64,000 nt of DNA from DSWT01 sp035420085 (GTDB lineage Bacteria > Chloroflexota > Anaerolineae > B4-G1 > SLSP01). Numbering within the stretch: position 1 is the first letter of the stretch; the number at the start of each line of letters is the position of its first letter. The stretch is taken from positions 1-64,000 of the forward strand of contig DAOLUH010000012.1 of NCBI GenBank assembly GCA_035420085.1, in the 5' to 3' direction. The translations under genes were made by a program, and so were the position numbers. The notes under the pieces are model-generated. The model had not been told where the DNA came from. It made no database searches and saw only the letters and a program-made list of their open reading frames with translations. Shown here one piece after another: positions 52,424-60,057 of the stretch.

Positions 52424-52729
52424 ATGTCTGAACTGGCGCTTGAGACGTTTCCGCCTGGGATCACCTCGTTTACCTTGCATCAATTGCAGGAAGAAATGCA
52501 GAACCGTGAGTCGCTTTTGCAAGGCATCATCCAGCGTTTCACACAGCATTATGCGTGTGACCTTGCCACGTTCGAAGCACGTCTGGCGCGCGGTGAAGGA
52601 GCGGAACATCCTGATTGGGAAGACTCCATCGAATGGCGCAATGCTGTTGAGACTTTACAGCAGACTCGGTTTATGCGCAGCCTCCTGGAATGGCTACTTC
52701 GTTTGAGCGTGCCTTTGCGCATTTCATAA
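52424..52729 (+). CDS. Antitoxin-like protein (TumA type)
   Basis: A 101-residue acidic protein ('SELALETFPPGITSFTLHQL', 'YACDLATFEARLARGEGAEH', 'PDWEDSIEWRNAVETLQQ') in the antitoxin position before a TumE-like toxin. The pattern 'HPDWEDSIEW' is typical of these small partners. AGAGGAG precedes ATG 52424. Its end overlaps the toxin start by 40 bases, which ties their translation together. Confidence 0.72.
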   Translation: MSELALETFPPGITSFTLHQLQEEMQNRESLLQGIIQRFTQHYACDLATFEARLARGEGAEHPDWEDSIEWRNAVETLQQTRFMRSLLEWLLRLSVPLRIS

Positions 52730-53028
52730 CCACGTGTCCGTATGTCGCCGCTGTTCACGATTTGATCACCAAACAGCGAGTTGAGTTAAACAACGGCTAC
52801 ACGCTGGATTGCTTTTTCAATGCTGCGCTGGGCGAATATGGCTACACGCTGATCTATAATGGAAAGCGTGTGGTTGGTTGGGATAATGCGCCGCATCATC
52901 CCGGTTTGGTAAATTTCCCTCATCACGTTCACTATGCCGATGGTCGGATTGAAGCCTCACGCTTGAATGGCGACCCGGCGCACGATCTGGCTATCGTGCA
53001 AAGCGCCCTCGAAGCATTTTCGCAATAA
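52690..53028 (+). CDS. Toxin-like protein (TumE/DUF6516 type)
   Basis: A 112-residue protein with the TumE-like core 'GYTLIYNGKRVVGWDNAPHH' and 'PGLVNFPHHVHYADGRIEAS'. TumE toxins are thought to be RNA-directed; the conserved His residues are likely functional. It overlaps the antitoxin gene and ends 13 bases before the NACHT gene, so a defence-island setting is likely. Confidence 0.78.
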   Translation: MATSFERAFAHFITTCPYVAAVHDLITKQRVELNNGYTLDCFFNAALGEYGYTLIYNGKRVVGWDNAPHHPGLVNFPHHVHYADGRIEASRLNGDPAHDLAIVQSALEAFSQ

Positions 53029-53041
53029 GGTTGGTGTGTGT

Positions 53042-56000
53042 ATGAACGGTATCCCCAGCGACCTCTATCAACGTTTGCAGGCGGCGTTGCTGCGCTGCCC
53101 CGCCTTCGAAAGCGACCGCGCCCTGCGCGCGCTGTTCGTGGACGAGCACCTTGCCCCCTGGCATGACGCGCTCCCCGAAGCCGACAGCCGCGTCGCCCGC
53201 GTCCAGGCCGCCATTGATCGCCTGAGCCAGGCCACGCACGCGAACGGCGACAACGCCCTCGAATTGCTCTTGCGCGTCCTCAGCGAGAACACCCCGGAGG
53301 GCGACAGGCTGCGCGACGAATTGGCGGCGCTGGCAAACGAGACCGCTCAGGCGTTGGCGGACAGCTTGCGCATTATGCTTGACGCGACGCAACAGCAGTT
53401 GACCGCCAGCCCGCTGACAGCGGCGCTGGTGGAACAGATGCTCGCCCCGTTGCGTGCGCAACTGGCCGCCGTGGAAGCCCGTCTCGCAGCGCAGCAGCGG
53501 GCAAACGTGGAAGAACCCTGCCCCGACCCCGCCGATGTTCTGGCCTGTTATCTGAAGCGCGTCATTGACGAAAACGGCCGCCTGCAACTGCAAGGCATCC
53601 GCTCCGCCTCCGGTCTGGTGAGCATTGAACTGGAAGAGGTCTACGTGACCCTCACGACGACGGTGCGCAAGACCGTGACAGACGAAGAAGCCTGGGTGGA
53701 GGAGATGGCAAAACGCGCGCCGGGCGAGAGACCTGACAGGTTTTCCAAACCTGTCAGGTCTGTGGAACAAGTCAAAGTGCAAATCCAGGAGGCGCTGGCG
53801 ATGCACCCCCGCCTGGTGGTGTTGGGCGACCCCGGCAGCGGCAAGACGACGCTCTTGCGCTACCTGGCGCTCACCTTTGCGCGAGATTTTTTGTCAACGG
53901 ATTTAACGGATGCAACGGATTGGGGGAAAAATCCGTTAAAATCTGTTCAATCCGTTGACACTTCCCTGGTCAAGCAACGTCTCGGCCTCGACGAGCGTCG
54001 TCTGCCCATCCTCCTGCCTCTGCGCGACTTCGCCCGTTATCTGGAAAAGGAATGTTCCGACGTGGGCGCCGATGGCCCCAAAATGTTGCTGGATTATCTG
54101 CGGTTGTATTTTGCGAACCAGAACCTCGCGCTGCCCGCCGACTTCTTCGAGACGCGCCTCAAGGCTGGCGAGTGCCTCGCGCTCTTCGACGGCGTGGATG
54201 AGGTGGCGAGTATGGCGACGCGCCAGCGCATCGTCCGCATCCTGGAAAGGTTCACGCTGGCTTACCCGCAGAACCGCTACGTCGTCACCAGCCGCATCGT
54301 GGGCTACACGGCCGGCGCGCGCCTGGGCGCGGACTATGCCGTGACCACCGTGCGCGACTTCACCAACGACGACATCGAACGCTTCGCCCGGCACTGGAAC
54401 CGCGCCGTGGAAATTGTGCTTGCTGGCGGCGCGACGGACTACGCGCTGCGCAAGGGCGAGACCGAAGCGAAGAAACTGATTGAAGCGATCAAAAGCAACG
54501 CTCGCGTGCGCGAACTGGCGGTGAACCCGCTGCTGCTCACGGTGATCGCGTTGGTGCAACGCTACCGCGCGCAATTGCCCGACCGCCGCGTGGAGTTGTA
54601 CGAGGAAGCCCTCGAAGTGCTGCTGGTGCAGTGGGATGCAGTAAAGGGGTTAGAAGAAGCGGACATCGCTGTGCTGCAAGACCTGAAACTGGACGCTGGC
54701 GACCGGCGCAGCTTGCTGGAACCGATTGCCTTGTGGTTGATGGAGCACCACGCGCGCGAAATTGAACTGGACGATCTGCGCCGTCAACTCGCGCAGCCAT
54801 TTTACGGGATGCTCAAGGACTGGCGTCTGGCGGCAAAAGCGGTGGATGGTTTTATCGCCCTCATCAACGCGCGCAGCGGCCTGCTCACCGAGCGCGGGCA
54901 GGGCCTCTACGCCTTCAGCCACCTCACCTTCCAAGAGCACCTGGCGGCGCGGGCGATTGCCGACCGGGCCGACAACGTGTCCTACACGCTGGCGCGCCTG
55001 GGCGATTCCTGGTGGCGCGAGGTGGTGTTGCTGGAAGCTGGCTACCTGAGCACACAGGGCAAGCGCCGCGCCACGGAACTGATCCGTGCGATCATGGAAC
55101 ACCAGCCAGAACCCGAACCCTACCACAACCTGGTGCTGGCGGCGGAGGCCGTGCGCGACGTGGGCCAGGCGCGCACCGAGGGCGACCTGGCGGGCGAAAT
55201 CCAGGCGCATTTGCGGAAGGCGTTCGAGACGCCGCTGAAGAAAGGCGCGGATCTGAAAATGCTAGTGCAGCGGCGGGCGGCGGCGGCGGAAGCGTTGGGC
55301 AAGATCGAAAGCGGCGGCTACGGCGCGCAGCCCGCCTTCTGGACGCTGCCTTACGGTGAGCCGGTGTGGGTGGAGATTCCGGCCGGCGAGTTCTCGATGG
55401 GAACAACAAAAGAGCAGGCCGTAGCTTTATCGAGACAATACTCTGGATGGGACTTCGATATTGAAACGCCACAGCACAAAGTACGCTTGGAATCTTACTG
55501 GATTGCCAAAGTACCCATCACCAACGCGCAGTATCGCCTATTTGTGGAAGCCACAAGACAAAGCGCGCCGCGTCATTGGGAAAACGGCGCTGTCCCTCGC
55601 GGGCTGGAAAGCCATCCGGTGGTGAATGTGACGTGGCACGAGGCAATGGCCTACTGCCGTTGGTTGAGCGAAGTGACCGGCAAGTCGGTCACTTTACCCA
55701 GCGAAGCGGAGTGGGAAAAGGCTGCGCGAGGCGCAGTGGATAAACGCGAGTATCCATGGGGGGATACGTGGAAGGAAGGTTATTGCAATTCAAGTGAGTT
55801 GGGCGTGGGGGGTACGACACCGGTTGGCATTTTCCCGGAGGGCGCATCGCTGGATGGATGTCTGGATATGGTGGGCAACGTGTGGGAGTGGACGCGCAGT
55901 TTGTGGGGCAAAGATTGGCAGAAGCCGGATTTCAAGTATCCTTATCGGGATGAAAAGAAGCGAGAGAACCTGGAAGCGGGGGATGAAATCCTCCGGGTGT

Positions 56001-56125
56001 TGCGTGGGGGCTCCTTCCGCGACATTCGAGACTTCGCCCGCTGCGCCTTCCGCTACTGGAACCTCCCGAACCTCAGGTACGACTACTTCGGTTTTCGGGT
56101 CGTGGTCTCCCTATCGCACGCGTAA
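53042..56125 (+). CDS. NACHT-domain STAND NTPase with C-terminal FGE-sulfatase/C-lectin-like domain (candidate DGR target)
   Basis: A 1027-residue protein. Residues 1-90 resemble effector-associated adaptor domains ('GIPSDLYQRLQAALLRCPAF'). The NACHT core has P-loop 'LGDPGSGKTTLLRYLA' (Lys268), Walker B 'CLALFDGVDEVAS' (Asp383), 'NRYVVTSRIVGY', 'FTNDDIERFARHW' and 'FSHLTFQEHLAARAI'. From about residue 775 an FGE/C-lectin domain follows ('EIPAGEFSMGTTKEQ', 'LPSEAEWEKAARGA', 'DMVGNVWEWTRS', 'RVLRGGSF', 'YFGFRVV'). The terminal codons look like a retroelement-diversified region. Two palindromic repeats lie inside the frame at 53729-53761 and 53892-53960. Such proteins act as sensors in bacterial conflict systems; no separate effector is evident, apart from neighbouring toxin genes. 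Confidence 0.9.
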   Translation: MNGIPSDLYQRLQAALLRCPAFESDRALRALFVDEHLAPWHDALPEADSRVARVQAAIDRLSQATHANGDNALELLLRVLSENTPEGDRLRDELAALANETAQALADSLRIMLDATQQQLTASPLTAALVEQMLAPLRAQLAAVEARLAAQQRANVEEPCPDPADVLACYLKRVIDENGRLQLQGIRSASGLVSIELEEVYVTLTTTVRKTVTDEEAWVEEMAKRAPGERPDRFSKPVRSVEQVKVQIQEALAMHPRLVVLGDPGSGKTTLLRYLALTFARDFLSTDLTDATDWGKNPLKSVQSVDTSLVKQRLGLDERRLPILLPLRDFARYLEKECSDVGADGPKMLLDYLRLYFANQNLALPADFFETRLKAGECLALFDGVDEVASMATRQRIVRILERFTLAYPQNRYVVTSRIVGYTAGARLGADYAVTTVRDFTNDDIERFARHWNRAVEIVLAGGATDYALRKGETEAKKLIEAIKSNARVRELAVNPLLLTVIALVQRYRAQLPDRRVELYEEALEVLLVQWDAVKGLEEADIAVLQDLKLDAGDRRSLLEPIALWLMEHHAREIELDDLRRQLAQPFYGMLKDWRLAAKAVDGFIALINARSGLLTERGQGLYAFSHLTFQEHLAARAIADRADNVSYTLARLGDSWWREVVLLEAGYLSTQGKRRATELIRAIMEHQPEPEPYHNLVLAAEAVRDVGQARTEGDLAGEIQAHLRKAFETPLKKGADLKMLVQRRAAAAEALGKIESGGYGAQPAFWTLPYGEPVWVEIPAGEFSMGTTKEQAVALSRQYSGWDFDIETPQHKVRLESYWIAKVPITNAQYRLFVEATRQSAPRHWENGAVPRGLESHPVVNVTWHEAMAYCRWLSEVTGKSVTLPSEAEWEKAARGAVDKREYPWGDTWKEGYCNSSELGVGGTTPVGIFPEGASLDGCLDMVGNVWEWTRSLWGKDWQKPDFKYPYRDEKKRENLEAGDEILRVLRGGSFRDIRDFARCAFRYWNLPNLRYDYFGFRVVVSLSHA
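53729..53761. repeat. Perfect 15-bp inverted repeat inside the NACHT gene
   Basis: AGACCTGACAGGTTT and its complement flank TCC. It encodes 'RPDRFSKPVRS' (about residues 230-240), between the N-terminal region and the P-loop. Confidence 0.9.
53892..53960. repeat. 'caacggattt' inverted repeat inside the NACHT gene
   Basis: TGTCAACGGAT and ATCCGTTGACA are the outer arms; inner 'aacgga' and 'tccgtt' units pair imperfectly. It adds about 22 residues (284-306) right after the P-loop helix. Confidence 0.85.
56015..56104 (+). other. Candidate DGR variable region
   Basis: In the last 30 codons nearly all surface-loop positions use NNC codons (TTC, CGC, GAC, TAC, CTC, AAC), as expected when AAC codons of a template are changed at A only. 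The fixed frame 'ARCA-R', 'P-R' and 'GFRVV' is kept. No template or reverse transcriptase is in the window. Confidence 0.55.
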
Positions 56126-56527
56126 GCGTGCCTTCTTTGTCCTTTGGTCCTTTGGCCTTTGTATCTTTGGAATAACCTGGATAAGCGAGAATGTGCGCCA
56201 AACGTCAGGTCGTAGCAGGCCGAAGGTCCCCTCCGCGCGAAGCGCGTCGAATTTTCTGGATTTTTTGTAGGGCGATTTGCCAAATCGCCCTATGCGTCCC
56301 AGGGCTGAAGCCCAGGGCCGAAAGAGCAAAGCCTCTTCGAGGCTGCGGCGCTCAACGCCACCGCCCCCCGTCCCATCGCTTACCGCCCCCGTCTCGGGGG
56401 CGGGTTTAGCGTGAAATCTCGCAGTGCATATAGCCGCAATACTCGCTCAGGGCCAAAAGGGCGAAGCCGCTGCGCGGGTAGGTCAGGAAGAATTGAAGAA
56501 CCCTTTCCATCGCGCTGTGCTGGAATA
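56126..56527. repeat. Gene-free stretch with palindromes
   Basis: No gene is seen. It holds iterated 'cctttggt' units (56137-56170), a perfect 12-bp palindrome (56268-56292, TAGGGCGATTTG and complement), 'gggctgaagccc' and 'cccccgtctcggggg' hairpins, and from 56405 the first copy of a 73-base direct repeat. Confidence 0.7.
56405..56477 (+). repeat. Direct repeat, left copy
   Basis: 'tttagcgtgaaatctcgcag' through 'gccgctgcgcgg' recurs at 57299-57370 with roughly one difference in ten bases. The two copies enclose the toxin-like gene pair. Confidence 0.8.
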
Positions 56528-56536
56528 TGCTATAAT
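56528..56536 (+). promoter_or_regulatory. Extended -10 promoter element
   Basis: TGCTATAAT is a perfect extended -10 box about 36 bases before the start at 56573. No good -35 box is seen. Confidence 0.55.
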
Positions 56537-56572
56537 AGAGGTAGATGAGGTCTGACATAAGGTGTGACGACG

Positions 56573-56867
56573 ATGAAAGAGCACGCTTCCTGGCCGATTT
56601 TTGTCCAAGACCGTGGCGGACGCTCGATATATCTGACGCAAGAACGGTGGGCGCACGCTCTGGATCATCCTGGAATGGATGAAGACCTGCTGGATTGTGT
56701 CATGGTCACACTCAACAAGGGACAACGCCAGCAAGTACATTTATGCGTGCGGTAACTTGCCTGCGCCTTACACTGATATGGTTGTGGTGGTGAAATTTGG
56801 TCAGCAAGGTGCGCCGCCCAGAGCCAACAACTTTGTCTTGACAGCGTATTTGGTTGAAAGATGGTGA
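56573..56867 (+). pseudogene. Toxin-like small protein with a frameshift
   Basis: The first frame gives 'KEHASWPIFVQDRGGRSIYL' and 'TQERWAHALDHPGMDEDLL', ending in TAA after 'VHLCVR'. Skipping one base at about 56752 restores 'NLPAPYTDMVVVVKFGQQ' and 'NNFVLTAYLVERW', which matches the second half expected of this family of short mobile-island proteins paired with DUF2283. A single mutation, a sequencing error or +1 recoding at the in-frame stop could explain it. Confidence 0.65.
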
Positions 56868-56871
56868 AACG

Positions 56872-57243
56872 ATGAAGGCAATTCATTATGACACAGAAGG
56901 GGATATTCTTTCGGTCACGTTTGCTGAAAGCGCAGGGCAACCACACGCCGGAGTTGAACTCACAGACAACATCGTCTTGTACTACAATCCCAAAACACAA
57001 CAACCACTCAAGCTCATTATTGTCAGTTATCAAGCGATGGTACAGGCCAGTGCGCATACGCCACTCGCTTTGGATACATTATCGCGCGCGCCAGCGTCGG
57101 TGCAAGCTATGGCACTCTCGTTGCTTCGCCGCGCTCCGCTGACAGCATTCTTTCAGATGGTCGAGCAGCCTGAATCCGCGTCATTCGCCAGCCGTCTACG
57201 GGAGATTTTTGCGCCGGCTGCATTACAGATGGCGTCTACGTGA
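56872..57243 (+). CDS. DUF2283-domain protein
   Basis: A 123-residue protein beginning with the DUF2283 pattern 'AIHYDTEGDILSVTFAES', 'GVELTDNIVLYYNPKTQQPL' and 'KLIIVS'. DUF2283 proteins are small partners in toxin-antitoxin-like pairs; their action is not established. The C-terminal half is helical and unlike the usual short family. ATG 56872 is five bases after the stop of the broken upstream gene. Confidence 0.72.
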   Translation: MKAIHYDTEGDILSVTFAESAGQPHAGVELTDNIVLYYNPKTQQPLKLIIVSYQAMVQASAHTPLALDTLSRAPASVQAMALSLLRRAPLTAFFQMVEQPESASFASRLREIFAPAALQMAST

Positions 57244-57298
57244 GTCGTGCGATTTGGGAATCGCGGCTACTGTTTCAATTCCTTTAGCGTGAATCGTT

Positions 57299-57370
57299 TT
57301 TTAGCGTGAATCTCGCAGTCCATTTAGCCGCAATACTCGCCCATGCCAAAAGAGCAAAGCCGCTGCGCGG
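57299..57370 (+). repeat. Direct repeat, right copy
   Basis: Second copy of the 56405-56477 element; a third partial copy ('ctttagcgtgaatcg') starts at 57282. Confidence 0.8.
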
Positions 57371-57640
57371 CTGGCGTGTTAGCCCCGGAGGGGCTTTGCC
57401 CTTTTCGCCCGTTGCTTTAGCTGCGGGCGGCAAGTGCTGATGAACTTTTCGGGAGCAGGTTCAGCCGTCCCTACGGGACGGGAAGAAAGGCGCACCTTGC
57501 CCCCGGCGCTCAAGCGCCGGGCAACATTCAGATGGTCCCTACGGGACAATCCTCTGCGTCCCGTAGGGACGCTTGATAGTCGGCAGGCGCTTGAGCGCCT
57601 GCTTAACATTCGTGGAAGTATAACTTCCCGAAAGTGAAAT
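57371..57640. repeat. Gene-free palindrome cluster before the histidine kinase 3' end
   Basis: No gene is seen. It has three copies of GTCCCTACGGGAC or its near complement (57468, 57536, 57561), CCCGGCGCTCAAGCGCCGGG (57503-57522), and GCAGGCGCTTGAGCGCCTGC (57583-57602). These look like dispersed stem-loop elements. Confidence 0.75.
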
Positions 57641-57642
57641 GT

Positions 57643-59085
57643 TTACCCCTTCGCCAATGCAATCGTGAACGCGCTGCCTCTGCCCAGGTCGCTTTCCACG
57701 GTGATCGTCCCCTGCTGGCTCTCGGTGAGCGCGCGGGCGATGGAGAGGCCCAGGCCGAAGCCGGGCGTCGAGCGGGAGGCGTCGCCGCGGTGAAAGCGGT
57801 CGAAGAGGCGCTGCTGCATCTCCGGCGACATGCCCGGCCCGTCATCCTGGACGCGCACGTTGGCCTGTTGGTCGTGATCCTCAACGACGACGTGGATGGC
57901 GCCTTTCCCGTGCTTGATGGCGTTATCCAGCAGGATTAGCAGCACTTGCTTGAGCGCGTCCTCGTTGGCCTGCACGGTCAGAGCGCCATCGTTTGTGCAG
58001 ATGATGTCGCGTTCGGGAGCCAGTAGACGGGCCTGACGGCATACGTCGTCCACGAGCGGCTCCAGCGGGACCGGCGCAAGGTCAAGTTTGCGCCCGGCGT
58101 CGGCGCGGGCCAGGATCAACAAGTCGGTCACGAGGCGACTCAGGCGCTCGCTCTCGCCGATGAGATCGTTGAGGATGTCCTCTTGTTCGTCGCGGGGGAG
58201 CGGCGGCTTGCGCTGGAGCAGGGTGAGGTTGCCGCGGATCGTCGTGAGCGGCGTGCGCAGTTCGTGGGAGACGTCGGCGACGAAGTCACGCTGCACCTGG
58301 AGCGCGCGGGCGACGCGCTGGTAGGCATCTTGCAGGTGTCCGAGCATGGTGTTGAACGTGGTCGCCAGACGGCCCAATTCGTCGTTGGGGCCTTTGTGTT
58401 CGACCCTGGAAGAAAAATCGCGCGATGCGCCGATCTCGCGCGCGGTTTCCGTGATGCGCTGAATGGGCCGCAGCGTGACGCCGGAGAGCGTCCAGCCGAT
58501 GCCAAACGCGATGAGGGTGGTGAGCGCGCTGCCCGCGAGTAACGTGATGCCCAGAGAACGCAAGGAGCGGTCGCGGTCGGCCAGCGAGCGGGCGATTTGG
58601 ACAACGCCGACGAATTGGTTGTTGACCATCACGGGCTGATTGTAGATGAACAGGCGGCCTTCTTCATCATGGGCGAATTCTTCCCAAACTTCACCGTTCT
58701 TAAGATGACTGAGTCCTTCTTGACTGAGCGGAAGTTCTAGCGCCTCATCATTTGACGACAGCGCCAGGGCGTTACCTTCGGCGTCGCGGATGTGGATCAC
58801 GTCGCGGGGGCGGCGTTCTCTGACCAGGGGCTGCAAAACGTTGCGCGCCCTTTCCCCTTCGGGGCCTTCCCTTTGGATTATCCAGGGGAACGGCATTGGC
58901 CAACCAAAGTCGTTCTGGGCGCGGGCGATGCCGCTGGCCATCGGTTCGACGGACTTCGCCAGGTCGTTTCTGACCATATTGAGCGTGTACTGTGACTGCG
59001 CAGCATACAGCACGGCGCTGAAGATCATCAGCGTGAGCGCGAGGATAAGACTGTAGAGCAGCGTCAGGCGCAGTCGGATGGACAT
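57643..59085 (-). CDS. Two-component sensor histidine kinase
   Basis: A 480-residue membrane kinase: first helix ('LTLLYSLILALTLMIFSAVL'), an outside sensor of about 150 residues, second helix, HAMP ('LRPIQRITETAREIGA'), H-box 'VADVSHELRTPLTTIRG' and ATPase boxes 'ILLDNAIKHGKG', 'VRVQDDGPGMSPE' and 'GFGLGLSIARAL'. It phosphorylates the response regulator encoded just upstream (four-base gap). The stimulus is unknown; the divergent MacAB-like efflux operon suggests envelope stress or an antibiotic. Confidence 0.95.
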   Translation of the reverse strand: MSIRLRLTLLYSLILALTLMIFSAVLYAAQSQYTLNMVRNDLAKSVEPMASGIARAQNDFGWPMPFPWIIQREGPEGERARNVLQPLVRERRPRDVIHIRDAEGNALALSSNDEALELPLSQEGLSHLKNGEVWEEFAHDEEGRLFIYNQPVMVNNQFVGVVQIARSLADRDRSLRSLGITLLAGSALTTLIAFGIGWTLSGVTLRPIQRITETAREIGASRDFSSRVEHKGPNDELGRLATTFNTMLGHLQDAYQRVARALQVQRDFVADVSHELRTPLTTIRGNLTLLQRKPPLPRDEQEDILNDLIGESERLSRLVTDLLILARADAGRKLDLAPVPLEPLVDDVCRQARLLAPERDIICTNDGALTVQANEDALKQVLLILLDNAIKHGKGAIHVVVEDHDQQANVRVQDDGPGMSPEMQQRLFDRFHRGDASRSTPGFGLGLSIARALTESQQGTITVESDLGRGSAFTIALAKG

Positions 59086-59089
59086 AGGC

Positions 59090-59767
59090 TTATTCTCCCT
59101 CCCGCAGTACGTACCCGACGCCGCGGACGGTTTGGATGAGGCGCGGCTCGCCTTCGGCCTCGGTCTTTTTCCTCAGATAGCCGATGTAGACTTCCAGCAC
59201 GTTGTCATCCCCCACAAAATCGTAGCCCCAGACCTGGGTGAGGATTTGTCGTCGCTCCAAGACTTGTTGGGGGTGGCGCATGAAAATGCCAAGCAGGTCG
59301 AACTCGGTGGGGGTGAGGGTAAAGACACGGTCGCCGCGCCGTACTTCACGTGCGGCGGTATCCATCGTGAGGTCGGCGAACGTGAGTACGGTCTGGTTCC
59401 CTTTTCCTGTGCGCCGCAACAGCGCGCGGATGCGCGCCACCAGTTCCGTCGAGGCGAAGGGTTTGATGAGGTAATCGTCGGCGCCCCTTTCGAGGCCCTC
59501 CACGCGATTCTGTACCGCGTCCCGCGCCGTCAACATCAGGATCGGCGTTTCGTTCTGCTCGGTGCGCAACGCTTCGAGGACGCCGATCCCATCCAGTTTG
59601 GGAAGCATCCAGTCGAGAATAATGACATCGGGACGCTCGGCGTACACCTTATCCAATGCCGCCTCGCCGTCCACGGCGGTCACGGCATCGAATCCTTCGT
59701 AAATCAGCGTCCGCTCCAGCATCTTGAGCAGCTTCACATCGTCATCAACAATCAATACTTTGTCCAT
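59090..59767 (-). CDS. OmpR/PhoB-family response regulator
   Basis: A 225-residue regulator with receiver ('VLIVDDDVKLLKMLERTL', phospho-Asp in 'VIILDWMLPKLDG', 'PILMLTARDAV', 'GADDYLIKPFAS') and a C-terminal winged helix ('LTPTEFDLLGIFMRHPQQVL', 'TVRGVGYVLRE'). It is the first gene of the operon with the histidine kinase and probably controls the divergent efflux genes and itself. Confidence 0.95.
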   Translation of the reverse strand: MDKVLIVDDDVKLLKMLERTLIYEGFDAVTAVDGEAALDKVYAERPDVIILDWMLPKLDGIGVLEALRTEQNETPILMLTARDAVQNRVEGLERGADDYLIKPFASTELVARIRALLRRTGKGNQTVLTFADLTMDTAAREVRRGDRVFTLTPTEFDLLGIFMRHPQQVLERRQILTQVWGYDFVGDDNVLEVYIGYLRKKTEAEGEPRLIQTVRGVGYVLREGE

Positions 59768-59782
59768 AACATCCTCTATTGG

Positions 59783-59853
59783 GTAGACAGTAGACGGTAG
59801 ACAGTAGACAAGGGGGAAAATCCCCGTCTACCGTCTACTGTTTACCGTCTACT
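59783..59853. repeat. 'gtagaca...tgtctac' inverted repeat, copy 4
   Basis: Four 'gtagacag/gtagacgg' units, then 'gggggaaaatcccc', then four reverse-complement units, giving a long hairpin in the response-regulator leader. Confidence 0.85.
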
Positions 59854-59892
59854 TTCATTATACTCTTATATCTGAGAGCTTCCTGGGAAGCG

Positions 59893-59930
59893 CCTGAGAA
59901 TTGGCTGAGAATCTCGCGGCTTTTCTCAGG
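59893..59930. promoter_or_regulatory. Putative response-regulator binding site
   Basis: CTGAGAAT is repeated directly at 59894 and 59905 (11-base period), with an inverted TTCTCAGG at 59923. Tandem direct repeats one helical turn apart are the usual site form for OmpR-family dimers. A minus-strand TATAAT (59862-59857) lies about 32 bases away. Confidence 0.45.
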
Positions 59931-60057
59931 AAACTCTAAGCCATTTCTTGGGCTGTTCACAGATGGACCTGCTAAACTACAAACTGGAACTCGCAGGAGT
60001 CGGCTACCTTGACTGAAAACTGACGACTCCATACCTAATTTTTCAGGAGGAGACTGC

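Noticed and set aside
52335..57600. DGR reverse transcriptase or template within the window
   Set aside because: I looked for a reverse transcriptase and for an A-rich copy of 56015-56104 around the NACHT gene and saw neither.
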